Assembly: GCA_000507305.1 (NCBI GenBank)
Contig: DF239543.1
Location: forward strand, 46,265 to 110,264
Source of the DNA: Breviolum minutum Mf 1.05b.01
Taxonomy: Eukaryota; Sar; Dinophyceae; Suessiales; Symbiodiniaceae
DNA: 64,000 nucleotides
Reading direction: 5' to 3'
In this document: positions 23,718 to 36,215 of the stretch, one piece after another
How positions within the stretch are numbered: position 1 is the stretch's first letter
Layout: each line of letters begins with the position of its first letter
Made by a program: the position numbers and the translations under genes
The notes under the pieces: model-generated
Told to the model about the DNA's origin: nothing
The model's database searches: none
What the model saw: only the letters and a program-made list of their open reading frames with translations

Positions 23718-24688
23718 AAAATCATTGTAATTTATAATGTATTTTGCTCTTGCCATTCAAATATATTTAATTTTACGGTATTTTATTATAATTCGGCAAA
23801 TTTAATAATATGATAAAATAATATAAGGCAAATATAAGCAATTAATATATAACACCAATTTAAATCAAGATAAAATCAAAATAGCTAAATATACGGCCCG
23901 CCTAAAAAAGCAATATAAACAAATATAAAATCATATCAAAATAAAATTAATAAAATTTTATATAAAATATAATAATATTAACCAAATAAAAATTAATATA
24001 AAACTAATATAATAAGCAAAAAATAAAATCAATATAAATAATATATTCTTTTTTCTTTCCCTTTAATCATTACCCGGCTATCAAATATCAATCTTTAAAT
24101 CTTTAATAATTATATTAATTATATAATTATTTCTAAAAATATAATTATATATAAATCATATAAAATATAAATTAATTTAATTCTATATAATTTTAATATT
24201 ATCTTATTAAAATCTATATTTTAAAAAATATCAATATAAATTATTATTTTTTTTTCCTTATATAAACAATATAAATTATTATTTAGATATTTATTATCAA
24301 ATTTGCATAGATTTTTATTACTATATATCTTATTCATTTTTTTAAATCTATATTAATATTAAAATGAAAAATATAAATTATCTAATTTGATTATTTTAGA
24401 TAATAAGATCTATTGATGACATCATATTATTTACATATATGTGTCGGCGCCATGGTTGACTGCCATTGGGTTGAGTATTCTATATTTTTTGGGACATTCC
24501 CTGCCCAATAATAGTAGTCACCACCAGGAGTATTGTGCTATTTGTAGGGTATCCCCATTAACCTTCTCGTTCTACAGTTGCTGGGCGGGTGAACGTCCCA
24601 ACACACACTCTTATCAAATCTATATAGAATATACTTGGATGGTATGGATTAATGTAAACTCATCTCAAAAGAATCTCAATAAAACATT

Positions 24689-25036
24689 TTAAATCAATTT
24701 TTGCTGGTGGTTCAAAGCATGCAAAGCTTCCAAAGCCTGCGCACAACTAATTCTTGCATCTGACATTGAGATAACATTAACATAAGACAGTTTGCCTGAG
24801 TGCAAACCAGCTTCACAAGGAGCCACTGGCTTGTAGAGATGGTCTCCTGCAGAAACCATCATAGAAAAAACACAAAAAAATCCAACCAAGCGGATGGTTA
24901 CGACACGATGGGCATCAGGTCAACAGCCGTTTCCGCCTACTAAGAGTTGCGCACCACTTTGTACCAGTCGTTCCTTTCCTTTGGAGGCGAAACCTGACGG
25001 TTTGCTCTATGATGGCTGATGAGTGATGGAGTCATG

Positions 25037-25077
<41 letters not shown>

Positions 25078-27152
25078 CCATCATTTGGGGGTAACTCGGC
25101 CCACTAACAGTGGAAAGTGAAGGTTTATAGGGGCATCATGGCATCATGCATCATCCACCATTTTTTTCCTTCTAGTTTCTTTCCATCCTTTCCCAAAGGA
25201 AAAAAACTCCAGGACATCTCTCTGCGCAGCATCATCGCCTTCCACATCTTCTGATGCCAGCGCAGCATCACAGGCAGCTTCCAGGGCCCAGCTAAAGGCC
25301 TGGTTGGAAGCCATCCAACAGCCGACCAAACAAAGTGGCTGGTCACGGCTTAGGATGATCCATGTAAAGGATTCCCGATCCTACCAATGGGCAAATTTTG
25401 GGCTTTGGACTTTGTGGGTATATCGACAAAAAAATACACCATCATTTCAAGGGTTTCAATGGGATAAGTGTTGTTTCACAAACCGCCTCCCCTTTTTCTT
25501 GAGACTGGAAGTTTCTTAAAATATTTTCTGCCCCCCCTGCCTTTCCATCATTTCCTTCTTCTTGGCTTGCAAGTGGCTGCAAGAAAAAGGCCAGGCCTGG
25601 TCTCAAAAACGTCAGGTAACGACCTACCTTGGGTACCACCTGGAAAATGTAGATGGCGCCTGGGGATAAATCATATATCATGTAACCATGTATTGAATTC
25701 ATGATCGTCTCTATGGGAGTTGAGTCATCTATATCTATATACTTCCTACTTTCCAAGATTTCAGTGTGATGCCTGGCAAGAAAGCATGAAGGATAGGCCC
25801 TTCCAGCTGCTCCTTCGGACAGCCAACAGAATTCAAGGAGATGATCATGGTGGATTGCTTAAGTTCTGACAAATCTCCTGCCCATCAACCACCATGGCCA
25901 GCAAGAGCCTTCCAAATCAAGCTGGGTGCATCAGTTAGCTTCAGCTTTACGTGGTGAAGGATGGCGGAAGATTTCTGCCAGGAAAAGGATTATCAAGCAC
26001 ATTAGCCATGATTGATACGTCTTGTGCTCCCTAACGGCTAGAAGCATTACGTGTCTCTGCCATCCGTAGCAACAATGCCAACCTCCCAGAAGCTCTGCCG
26101 AAGGATTCACAAAGTGCAGCATAAAGATCCTTCCAGATCAGAAATAATAGAACTGGAGGCACTGTGCAACTGCGAACTGACAGGCCTCCACTTCCAACAA
26201 CTCATCTGTACAGGCGCAACTTCGGATGAAGAGGAGGTCCCGAGACTGGCGGTTTTTTTCCGAAATCAAACAGATAATGAAAATGACCGGTCCAAAGAAA
26301 TATCATGGATTTTTAGAAATGTCACCATTCCTTGAGGGATCCGCCTCATTATTAGCCAAGTTGAGAAAACGATGCACCCTTCTTTGGAGCTTCTGACGCA
26401 CTTCTGGTTTACTGACCTTGGTTGATCTGCCAAATGGCACAATTATGCACAGGTCCCCTGTTGGTCGCAGGTTTAGATGAGACTGGTACATCGTCATGCC
26501 AAAAGGAGTGTTGCTCTGCTCGATGAACCGTCATCCTTGGCGAAAACGTCAAGGATAAAAGGCCTGAATGTGAAAGCTGTGATCACTAGAGTCACTAGAG
26601 ACAAGCAATTAAGGAAGCATCTGGGTGTTTCCAAAAATAAGGGTACCCCAAAATGGATGGTTTATAATGGAAAACCCTATTAAATTGGATGATTTGGGGG
26701 TACCACCATTTTTGGAAACATCCATCTAGGCATTCACAAAGTCGCAAAGGCGAGTTAATCGTTCCCATACAGTCGGTATGCGAATCTTCTCAGGAATAGC
26801 GCTACGACCTCTGTCAGTTTGCTCTATTCCATGATGATCAATCACGACTGCTATATATATATATATATATACATACTGTACAACAAATACACAACATGTA
26901 TATGGATTTGAGCATGTCTGTGTTCAGGGCTTTTTCCAGTACTTTTCTATGCTATCTTTAGTGTCTAGATTTTTGGATCTAGGATCGAGGGATTTTAAGG
27001 GATTTGCAAGTAGCGGTCGTGGATGGTTGTATCATGCTGTATCCTTTTGGGTTGTATCCCTTAGGGTTTTATGCAAGGCTCTCAAAGGCACTGTATCGAC
27101 GTGTACCGATACATGTATATGTCAATGTACATGTGAAGGTAAATAACTAGTT

Positions 27153-27183
<31 letters not shown>

Positions 27184-28850
27184 CGCAGCATATCCACCAG
27201 TACAACTAATATTCCAAAAAAGACATGCAAACATACATACATCAAATCATGTATTGATACATGCAATTTAGACCCTTTCAAACACCCTTACCTGCACTGA
27301 TGGCACACGAGTTTCTTAGCATCGACATAACGTAAGATCATCTTGCTGCCTTGCCACCCTGCTTCTGCCAAATCATATCTCTTGGCCTCTTAGAATGGTC
27401 AAGTTTGTTCAACCCAATTTCTGCAAACGGTACAACAGTTTGGGAACCTGTAACGTAAACGAAAACAAACTATGTATTGGTATAAAAAAGGGTATCTACC
27501 AAACTACCATTTTTGGAATTTTACAATAAACAGTACATGAAAAAGATACATTGCTGATACAAAAATCCAGATTTTTTTTCAGAACCATCACTGAGGACAG
27601 GACTTCAAAGAACTTTTCAAAGCCATTTCTCAAGAAGCCTCTCAAGCCTTTGGATGTCGTCCGAATCCTGAAACGTGCCGTGCCAACGATTCGGTGATTG
27701 AAACGTGTTGGACATGTCGTTTGTTCCGAAACGCATATCTAGGGCAAATGACGTTCCGTAAAGATCCTCTTTCTCTCTCTACAATGTTTTTAAATTTATT
27801 TTCGAGGCACCCATGTAGTACTGAATTAGCATCAAGTAAATACCCTTAGTGCCAATCTTATATCCACCATATCACAAGTCATGATGCACCTGATCCCCCA
27901 AAAATGCACTAAACACTTCCCCCCAAAAACCAAGGTCCAGTCCAATCAAATGGGAGATGCGCATCTCCCAAGCCCAATCGTTGTATAGAAAACTTCCTGA
28001 ATGCCATGTCGGGCAGTTGCCACATGATATATTCTTGTTGCACTCCAGAATTTGTTTTGAGGACAGGACATGCCACAGAAAGAACCTTGGAACGCAACAA
28101 TTGGAGCAACACCTTCTTGAAATTCCACATCATTCTTTGGAGACATACATCTTTTATACATCTTCAACAAAAAAATATCTTATTTTGAGTTCTCACTCTT
28201 CACTTTTTTTTTAAAGCTTTCCAGGCTGGGTTAGATCCAAGGAACCCAAAGACACCACCTGCAATTGTTGTAATGCTTCAGGAAGTCGAGGATAATGTCC
28301 ATCGGTGGATCCCCGATGTAACATGTCCAGTTGTTCCGATTCACCTCCAAACCTGGTGGTCAACAGGGAGGCTTGGTGCTTATCATAGGGAGGTTTTCAG
28401 GCGGAAAAATATGTATGTGAAGTATAGCAACTACAGGAAAAATACATGACGTACACAAACATGCATGTCATTTCTTTTCCAGTTTGCTGCGCTATTGCAT
28501 CTTCTTTTCCCAGTTTGCAGTGGTCCTTGGTCTTTCCTTTCAGCGTATGGCTTGCACCTAATTACTCATCCAATACATGCATATCATGTGTAGATAAATA
28601 CATATAAATACATATATTACATAGCACTTGGATTCACTTGGAATGATTCACATCAGATCCCCACTATGACAATGAGCCTTCTTCCAGGAGCCGCCAGAGC
28701 ACGGCCGTGCTTTGCAGCCAGGTGCTCTAAAAACTGGGCCTGGGTGCTGCAAAATTTTCCCAGTTTCAAGCGTGGCTTTCCAATATTCTCCGGTGACTTT
28801 TTGCCTGTCTTAGGAATCATCACGCCAGTAACCGATCTTCTATATTTTTG
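24689..28850 (-). CDS. Series of - strand exons, unassigned protein(s)
   Basis: Exon candidates in 5' to 3' order on the - strand: about 28850-28690 (KFCSTQAQFLEHLAAKHGR), 28352-28259 (GESEQLDMLHRGSTDGHYPR; AG|G and CAG|GTGGTG, in phase), about 28130-27970 (MWNFKKVLLQLLRSKVLS), 27386-27292 (KRYDLAEAGWQGSKMILRY, ending KKLVCHQC at CAG|GTAAGG), about 26808-26738 (IPEKIRIPTVWERLTRLCD), about 26470-26345 (GDLCIIVPFGRSTK), about 25316-25195 (MASNQAFSWALEAACDAALA) and a last one ending HALNHQQKLI at 24689. CHQC recalls the first knuckle of CDCA7/JmjC-type CXXC-R1 zinc fingers, but no further knuckles were found. The pieces may belong to more than one gene. Confidence 0.35.
25037..25077. repeat. (ATC)n microsatellite
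   Basis: About thirteen tandem ATC units. ATCATGC-like motifs recur in the flanking 150 bases. Confidence 0.9.
26623..26724. mobile_element. TIR element family B
   Basis: Left end GGGTGTTTCCAAAAATAAGG, right end ATTTTTGGAAACATCC, core AAAATGGATGGTTTATAATG. CATCT lies directly outside both ends and may be a short target-site duplication. It abuts the exon candidate at 26738. Confidence 0.75.
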
Positions 28851-29539
28851 GCAATGTACCAGGAGGAAAATGATGGGACATCCCAAGGTTCAAATATTGC
28901 TTGTTGGTGGACGCCTGTAGTGAGACATATTGGAAACTGTCCTATGGAAAGATGTGGGATGATGCAAGTATTGCTTGCTGCTTGGTAGTCCGCAAAGCCT
29001 ACGTCCCATGTCACCCTACATGTTGCTTCCCTTTTCAAGGTTAACCCGCTTGCCTCCTCTGGTGGGAAGTGATCCTGACAAATCGGACCTCAATAGTGCC
29101 AAACAACCACGAATCGTGATGAAAAAACAGCCACACAAGTGTAACCCAAGCTTTTGCAGAATACATGTCCCCTTCCTCTGGTGAAAAGCTGACACACCTA
29201 ACGATTAAGCCTACTTGTCATTTCGCAAATAACGCATCCCAACAAGGAGAGGGTCTGCCGTCTGCACTCATTTTTTTCGTCCACTGGCTTAGTGCATTTG
29301 GCTGCAGACCTGCAATGAGCATCGCTTGACATCACTTCATATGCTAGTTGGTGGCATGTCAAGAGGCGCGCCTTTGTGCCGCCACTTCTGCCTGCCGTTT
29401 GCACCACTGATACGGATGAATTTCAATGATTTTACCACACCATGGCCAAACTTGCTGAATATGTAGAACCACAACCTGTTGAAGATTGTTGCATTACATC
29501 AACTTCAACTAAACAAATCTGTTCAGGATATCTTTCTTC

Positions 29540-30245
29540 CTAAAACTTTCTCCATGTTTTTGAGCGCCTGAACGAGCATCTGCCGTTCTTGTCGTTCAAT
29601 GGCCTGCAACTCATTTTTTTCAATCATGATGACTAGTGGGCTGCTGTAAGTTGAGACCTGAGCCGGATTTTTACTTCACATTAGCAATGCAATTTTTGGC
29701 TAGTAGCGAGAAAAAATGGATAAATCCACGTAGCATATCATAGAATCAAAAGTCCACAACCCAAAAATGTACCTTGTGATGATTCCTAATATGCAGCGGC
29801 CGCAACAAATCCTGCAGGTGCAAGTAGCCTTGCGAATGCGCTCTTCTTGCAGTTTGCTACGCCGTTCTGCAGCTTCCACCTGTCGCCATTTGAAGCACGT
29901 GAAAACACACAAAGGAATCTTGAGCCCTGCAGGATTATGAATCCAGATTCTAAAGGGTGCATTTGAATGGTCAATGCAGCCCGGCTAGAGCTTAGATGAT
30001 CTTGAAAAGAAGGCCACTCCTGCATGCTCTGCCAGCAATCAAGTCAAGAGCACACTGATGGCTGCCGAATGGACCAGAAAAATCAGAAAAACGGTAGAAA
30101 AGGTGCATCATAAACACCTGCCTTTCTTCTCTTGCTTTCATCCCACAACGACTTGTCTGGAATACTGTCCTGAGATGGACAGCAAAGCTCCGCCCGAATC
30201 ATTGTTGCATAACTTCCTTCCAAATTTCAGAGACGCTGTCCCGTC
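29540..30245 (-). CDS. Coiled-coil protein exons, unassigned
   Basis: Three - strand stretches: about 30240-30085 (PSQDSIPDKSLWDESKRRK), about 29895-29806 (FKWRQVEAAERRSKLQEER, then IRKAT) and about 29640-29540 (IEKNELQAIERQERQMLV, then QALKNMEKVL). The last two are strongly charged helices of coiled-coil type. They lie downstream of the aldo-keto reductase on the same strand. Family unknown and boundaries approximate. Confidence 0.4.
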
Positions 30246-30329
30246 ACATCAAGGAGCCTAAAACATCGCATTGCAGGCCAGGTTCTGCTATAGCATCCCA
30301 GGGTAACCTGAATCTCTTCCATAGCTGGC

Positions 30330-33293
30330 ATGCTTTAAAAGCACGGCATCCTCATATTGATGATTTGATGCAGCTTGGATACTCACAGCATGGGGATGCT
30401 TTCCGGCATGCAACATAGTTGCCATCCACCTGTTTTATCCTGCCACAAAAGGAGGCATCACGAGCCAAGCAAAAAACATGGCTCCCATTGACGTCAGAAA
30501 CCATTCTGTAAAAATGGATTTAAGAAAGATATGCCGTGCCCAAAAATCATCACATTTCAATTGGAACGGGGGTTGCCATCAAACATTAAAAACATTTAAA
30601 AACTAGCAAAAAATGAGGAACAACAAAACAGTAGTCAAACCAAGGTCCTCTCCATATGACTATTGGTCAGCTCAAACGTTGATGCCATGTTTTCTTGGAT
30701 GCGATCAACTTGCACAGTCCTGCAAATGCCCATGAAATAGGCACAATGGAACCATACGGAAACGTATAAGGTGCACAGCCAAGGTACCGTGGAATGGGAA
30801 TGTAGCCCATTTGCAAGCACCAACCTGTGGCTTTTGAACAAAACAACCTTCGAAAAAAAACAAAGTAAATTAACCTCTGCAAAACTAACATATCCCACCA
30901 ATGGGAAAGGAAACTCATCTTCAAAAGTGCCTTGGTATCAAATATGTTACTTCCCAAGAGGGTACCATGACCAATTATTCATGACCCAGAACGCATCGAT
31001 TGGCCACTTGGCCACCATGGCACTGCCGCCCTCAGCGCAGCCTAGGGTCGCACAGCAACTGCAGCTTCTGACTTTCCAAGTTCGCGTGCGATCGTAGCGA
31101 CCTCCTTGGTCGCTGCAATTCAATGGTGAATTGTGAGGACTTGGAGTTTTCGATGTTTTCGGTGTCAAACTTCCTACGAAAATTTGCAAATTCAACCAAA
31201 ACTGCCTAAGCTCCTACAAAAGAACTTCGAAATCTTTGGGGAAAAAACCATGCCGGTAAGCATCTGTCTTGCCAAACATCTCGCCCCGTGCCAGTGGTGC
31301 CATACACATGGTAGCGATCCCATGTCTCCTCTTTTTGCCATTTTTCCCAAACAAAGAAATCAACACAACGCGAAACTTCGACAAACAGCTTCCTGCAATT
31401 CCCCTCAAAACTCGGTCCCTTGGTCCTGTGATACTCGGCAAGTGTGGGCAATTGACGCCAACCTCAAACGAAGTCAGGTGGTGTTGGGACTGCCCCACTC
31501 ACTGGGAGCGCTTCTGGAGGAAATATTAACTCATTGAAACATATCATCCTTCTTTTGTAATTGCCTTATAATTATAATATATAATTATATACATGTTTCA
31601 TTTCATTCAACATCTGATTATCACAGAAATCGCACCAAAATAATTCCAGCTATGACAAAACATCTTCAAGTCATCGGTCACGAATCGCGCCAAGAAACAA
31701 TGAATTTCCACTTGGTTGACCTCTGGTAGCTCCAATCCTTCCAGTCCTCAGCTTTTGAGAAGGTTGGTTTTTAGACTCAAAAAATTGATCCCAAAATTGG
31801 TAAGTTTTTATACAAACATACCACAAATGGATACAAGATGATGTCAAACTTTTTTTTGGGGGGGGGGAAACTCTTCCAACTCTGGATTTGTTTTCGAGTC
31901 ATTTTTAGGAGGTTCACCTTAACAACAAACGACTCATCTCGGCACTTTCAGGTCCAATGGCAACCAGGCTTCGCATACCTTCCAGCTGCGCCGCGCCAAA
32001 GTTAGATACACCCAAGGCACCTTGGATTAATGTTACCAAGGCTGGCCCGCCAACTCCAGCAATCTGAGGTAAAGTTGCGACAAATTGACAAAGAAGGAAC
32101 CATACACCCTGGAAAATTCATATAATTGTATAGAACCTGAAAATCACCTACTTGAAAAGTGAAATCATCTTCCAAACTTTCATTTTTGGGTTCCATGTTA
32201 GTCTTCAGGGGTGTAACAAGACTGAATTCTGAATAGTCAACAGTCATCAGTCAAGTCACTGATCAAACCTTGATTGCGAAGTTCTATCAACTTAGACCAA
32301 ACCTGCAACAAAAGGAGAGCTGCTAAGCACCTATTGCACCATTTCCTCACGACTTTGTCTTGCTTTGTTAAACGAGACTTTCTCTGCAGAAAACAGCTGA
32401 ACTGATGATCTGTCACATTACATCTTCTCCCCTCCACATGGCCCATTCCTGCCATCTCTTCCAGGAATGCAACCGAGAAAAGAAACGCGGCACAGGAGCC
32501 AGCCGTGCCTCTTTGATGTTTCCCCCTCGAGGACTCTGAAGAAGATATAAGTCGATACAGCTGCAATTCAAATTGCCTGGGCTTGTCTCTTAATAGCTAG
32601 CACTACTTACTATGCCAAGTCATCTAATGTGTGTGACATCTCAAACGTTGCAACATCTGTCGAACTTGGTACATTTGCATCACATTGCATTGCCAATCGC
32701 CTGGCAAATCATCCTGAGACTGTAACTTAATGAAGTTTCTAGTGATTCTTGCACTGCTCTAGAGTCCTTGTGTGCCATCTGCAGTAATTTCCTGAGTGGT
32801 TGCCGGCTCGATTGTGGTGGCAATGGTGGTGGCAGGCATCATCATGCAAGCATATGCAAGCAGCACCGACAAACATCCCAAGACAAATCGAGAGTGATGT
32901 GTTTATCTTATCCATAGTCTAGAGCGCAGAAATGAACCCCAATTCTGCCTCGGCTGTAAGATCTTCACAATCATTCAGTAATACCTGTACCAACCGAATC
33001 AAGCATCGTTGCTATGGTGACCTCCGACTGTTCCACACCAGATGCTCGAATTCCTTCAATAATTGCTCCCTCCATGCCTGACAGGAATAGCAAGCTCGAA
33101 TCTAATTCTTACCACCATTTTCCCAGCTTATCAACACATCTTGCCACTTTCGCCAAAATCATCGCCAACCCTGTTGAAAAAAAAACTCCCTGCCTGAGAA
33201 CAAGGTTGTATCAATCAATCGGTATCCATGGACCATGGCAGTCTGCACCGCTGTGATCAATCTCTTTCGTCCCTCTTCCAGCGTCACCTTCGT
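30330..33293 (-). CDS. Aldo-keto reductase (multi-exon)
   Basis: NAD(P)H-dependent carbonyl reductase of the AKR superfamily, probably cytosolic. Exons 5' to 3': 33293-33193 (GYRLIDTTLFSG; equivalent of the catalytic GYRxxDTA segment), 33077-33022 (MEGAIIEGIRASGVEQSEV), about 32560-32490 (CIDLYLLQSPRGGN; the DLYLLH segment with Gln in place of His), 32302-32269 (VWSKLIELRNQ), 32020-31979 (GALGVSNFGAAQLE), 31737-31682 (LPEVNQVEIHCFLARF), about 31330-31265 (GIATMCMAPLARGEMFGKT), 31104-31050 (EVATIARELGKSEAAVAV), 30824-30788 (WCLQMGYIPIP), 30719-30648 (VDRIQENMASTFELT) and possibly 30430-30330. Most neighbouring exons join in phase. A segment with the catalytic Tyr/Lys region between 33022 and 32560 was not found, and the expected NE pair reads ME, so the gene may be divergent. 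An N-terminal exon could lie near 34000-33900. Donors include GC (33193) and GA (31265, 31050). Confidence 0.8.
30885..30957. mobile_element. Short TIR element related to family A
   Basis: Left AACTAACATATCCCACCAAT, right ATCAAATATGTTAC, with internal GGAAACTCATCTTCAAAAGT. It matches the element at 56932. It lies in the aldo-keto reductase intron 30825-31049. Confidence 0.55.
32104..32214. mobile_element. TIR element family A in an aldo-keto reductase intron
   Basis: Left ACACCCTGGAAAATTCATAT, right GGTTCCATGTTAGTCTTCAG then GGGTGT. It sits inside the intron 32021-32268. Confidence 0.7.
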
Positions 33294-33407
33294 CTGAGGT
33301 AGAAGCAGCACCCAATCATTGATGCATATCCAAGATGAATCTACCAGTTCCAAAACTTATGACTACTAGTACCACCTCAACTTAATATATAAGTAACACA
33401 CACACAC

Positions 33408-33437
33408 ACATGTATATAATATATATTATATATATAC
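33408..33437. repeat. (CA)n/(TA)n microsatellite
   Basis: ACACACACACACA followed by TA-rich alternation, upstream of the aldo-keto reductase. Confidence 0.75.
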
Positions 33438-34360
33438 ATCTCAAATATCCAAGTGAAACCTCCCTATAAATTTGGGGAGGCCATTTGGAAGTCGCCTTTT
33501 TTTGATGTCTCCCTCCGCCTCAGAATCTCGGGAGCCACCAGGGCGACCGGTGCCGAAACCCAAGCGGGGGATCTGAAGGTCTTTCCGGAGGAACAGCCTT
33601 GGTGATTCCAGGGACCCCCAAGGACATGGGACCCCCTTATGGTAAGCTTCCCATACTAATTCCCATATTTTGGGGGATTCTGGACCTGGGATTTTTTATG
33701 GGAAGCTTTCCATCAATACAGGGTCCATGAAAATCCGACAAAAAAGATGCTCATTTGGTGAGTAGCCAAATTGATGGCAACCAAAAAAAATCATTGTCAG
33801 TGCCTTTTTATCCCATTAGAAAAATGAACACCGAAAAAGTTGCAACAAGGCTTCAGAAATCATATTAAATCCTCTCCAAAACTGGTCATCTCCACAATGA
33901 CCCTTCCGGATGGCTCCTATAACTTCAATTATAGGCACGGAATTTTGTGCCATGAAACGGAGAGCTGGAGCACGGTTCAAAGTTGACACCTCCAAGGTTT
34001 CAATCATCAAAGTTGGCAGTTTTGACAGGATGAGGCTGGAAAGTGAACCCAGGAAATGCTTGGAAATGGATTTAGAAAGGCTGAAATTCGAATATAATCT
34101 AACGTCTGTAAACCCAAACCTCCACAACAATTCACTACGCTAGAATTTGGTGTCAATCCCCGTGTGAAGCTCTCCCTAGCAGCACCTTTAGGACTGTGTT
34201 TCACGTTTGTTGCGTTTTGCGGCTTGCTCATCCGCTTCAAGCGGCTGCGTAGCCTCATAGTGCCTACCCTTCATGTAAAAAGCCAAGACAACAAGGTGTC
34301 CCCAAGCAGAACGATCTATTGTCTCTGAGGGCTCAAACCCACATGTGTAAATCACGTATA

Positions 34361-34400
34361 CGAGTAGTACCGCACGAGGGGGCGCCCGAAGTTTCAATAT
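34361..34400. repeat. Dispersed repeat containing AGTAGTACCGCAC
   Basis: Shares AGTAGTACCGCAC and GAAGTTTCAA in the same order and spacing with 63881-63920, about 31 of 37 aligned bases. Its nature is unknown. Confidence 0.55.
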
Positions 34401-34620
34401 GTAGACAATATAATCCAGAGAACATGCGCCTATAGAATCGTTTGTGACAACCTTGATTGATTTGCCCATTTTTCTGATGACTCGAACAAAGTTGGCATCT
34501 GTTGGCTTTGTCGCAACACGCAACTGCATGCGACAAGAAGTTCTAGATGACGCTAAGTCTTTACCTATAAGTGTGGCAGGTCGCAACCCACAACGACATG
34601 CGACTCTTCCTACGCACTAA

Positions 34621-35485
34621 ATAATAGGGGGTTGGTGCTCCCCTTATGGGTTGAGACCCCCCAAATAGTCTAGGTAGCCAACCCCTTTTTTTGAAAGTGT
34701 TTTAATGAAAAGCAGGTAACCATCCTCTGAGTATAGTATGGGTCGTGTTCTGTTAGCACCCTAAGATCACCTGAAAGAAAGGCATTCACCCTTTGTTTTT
34801 CCCCAAATTTGCCATTTATGGGTTGGCTACCTCGACCCGCCTCGACTTTGTGCTAATATCATCCTAAATATGTTGGCCCCCTTCATTTTATTTCTGATTG
34901 GTTGGCCAAGGGGTTTTGTTGGCCACTCTGGGGTGGAAGTTCAAAAGAGGTGTTGGCCAACATTCACGTGCTAAGGTTCAGAAGGATGAGAAGGGTGTTG
35001 GCCGACATTATTGTGCTAAGATCGTGGAGTGTATGTTGACCCCCTTCATTTTATTTTGGATTGTTTGGTTAAGGAGTTTGTTGGCTTTTCTTTGGTGGAA
35101 ATTTTGAATTGAATGTTAGCCGACATGTTTGTGCTAATATCACCCTAAATATGTTGGCCACTTTCATTTTATTTCCGATTGGTTGGCCAAGGGGTTTTGT
35201 TGGCCACTCTGGGGTGGAAGACCAAAAGAGGTGTTGGCCAACATTCACGTGCTTAGGTTCAGAATGATAAGAAGGGTGTTGGCCGACATTATTGTGCTAA
35301 GATCATGGAGTGTATGTTGACCCCCTTCATTTTATTTTGGATTGTTTGGTTAAGGAGTTTGTTGGCGTTTCTTGCGTGGAAGTTTTGAATTGAATCTTGG
35401 CCAACATTTTTGTCGTAATATCATCCTAAATATGTTGGCCACCTTCACATTTGATTTCTGATTGGTTGGCCAAAGTTTTTTTTTC
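34621..35485. repeat. Tandem repeat, 281-bp period with internal half-repeats
   Basis: The segment CTAAATATGTTGGCC recurs at about 34864, 35145 and 35426, giving a constant spacing of 281 bases over two full units and a partial third. Each unit contains two related halves (CCCCCTTCATTTTATTT at about 34876 and 35039), so the array arose by at least two rounds of duplication. GTTGGCC is the dominant motif. No coding frame persists across units. Confidence 0.85.
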
Positions 35486-36065
35486 ATGTGCTAAGATCTT
35501 GATAGTTGATCTATTTTCTTCAAATGTTTTTTGTCTGTTGTTTTCTTAAAGTGCTAATGGTTTTGCCAGCCGGGGCATTCCTTCCGATTTTTCCTGAGGT
35601 ACAGTCCGAGACCGAAGACGAGAAACCTGATGAAGGTGATGATCTTTGCAGGCCCGGACGTCAGCAAAGAACAAGAAATTATTGTAGCTTCGCTGATCTA
35701 TCTTACTAATAAATATATACGTAATATATCTCTAAATGCATCTAAATGCTATGATTGCCACAAACCACAATAAAAAATAAAATGGCAGTTGCCAACCCCA
35801 TTTTAGTCTATTTCTTGAATAAAATGCTGGGTAGCCATCCTCCTGCTATTAAATAAAAACCCAGGTATCCGACCTACACAGAAGTATCTTAGATCCATGA
35901 GCATGGGAAACTTCCACAAAAAGTATTAAATAAAATGCCTCCAATGTGTCGAGTATATTTAGGGTGACTGACCCCTCTTGTCCATGTCTGACCCAGCCTG
36001 GCACTAAAACCCAGACTTTTCTAGGGGGTCGAGCTACCCCCATTTTATTTAATGCACTGGCCCCC

Positions 36066-36215
36066 TATCTAAATAATGCACGGTACTACTCCGTAATAAA
36101 AAGTACTACTCCAGACTCCTGTACTACTCCGCACTACAAAGCACTACTTCAGTACTACTCTGTACTACAAAGCACTACTCCAGCACTACTCCGTACTACA
36201 AAGTACTACTCCTGT
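36066..36215. repeat. Minisatellite of TACTACTCCG / TACTACAAAG units
   Basis: Alternating decamers TACTACTCCG-like and (G/A)TACTACAAAG-like repeat about seven times. The array is followed by ATTCTACTACATGGCG and ATTCTACTACTTGGCG. Confidence 0.8.

Larger units (their letters stand above)
22621..24430. other. Extremely AT-rich island at the convergent strand switch
   Basis: The composition changes abruptly from the ordinary local mix to nearly pure A and T. Apart from short islets (ACGGCCCGCC near 23893, TACCCGGCTA near 24071) and the GC cluster at 23609-23717, there is almost no G or C. All recognisable exons to the left are on the + strand and all to the right on the - strand, so the island sits where the two blocks converge. 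No gene, rRNA or organelle protein was recognised. It contains an assembly gap, so joining of unrelated contigs cannot be excluded. Confidence 0.85.

Noticed and set aside
22621-24430. AT island as mitochondrial or yeast contamination
   Set aside because: No cox, cob, rRNA or tRNA sequence was recognised. It remains possible because of the gap, so it is kept only as an alternative explanation.
24676-24681. AATAAA polyadenylation signal on the + strand
   Set aside because: A single hexamer in AT-rich DNA is expected by chance, and dinoflagellate genes generally lack this signal.
26623-26724. Family B element as an exact intron next to exon 26738
   Set aside because: Its edges carry possible splice sites, but every join tested meets a stop codon within a few codons.
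31400-31460. Alternative aldo-keto reductase exon reading LASIAHTCRVSQ
   Set aside because: The segment at 31104-31050 gives a much better match to the same part of the family (IARELGKS) and joins in phase to the following exon.
32700-32900. Signal-peptide-like Thr-rich frame (LGCLSVLLAYACMMMPATT) on the - strand
   Set aside because: It lies in the aldo-keto reductase intron region, has no supported splice partners and ends quickly.
34188-34586. 132-residue - strand open frame as a gene
   Set aside because: No family resemblance, no splice context, and part of it is covered by the dispersed repeat at 34361.
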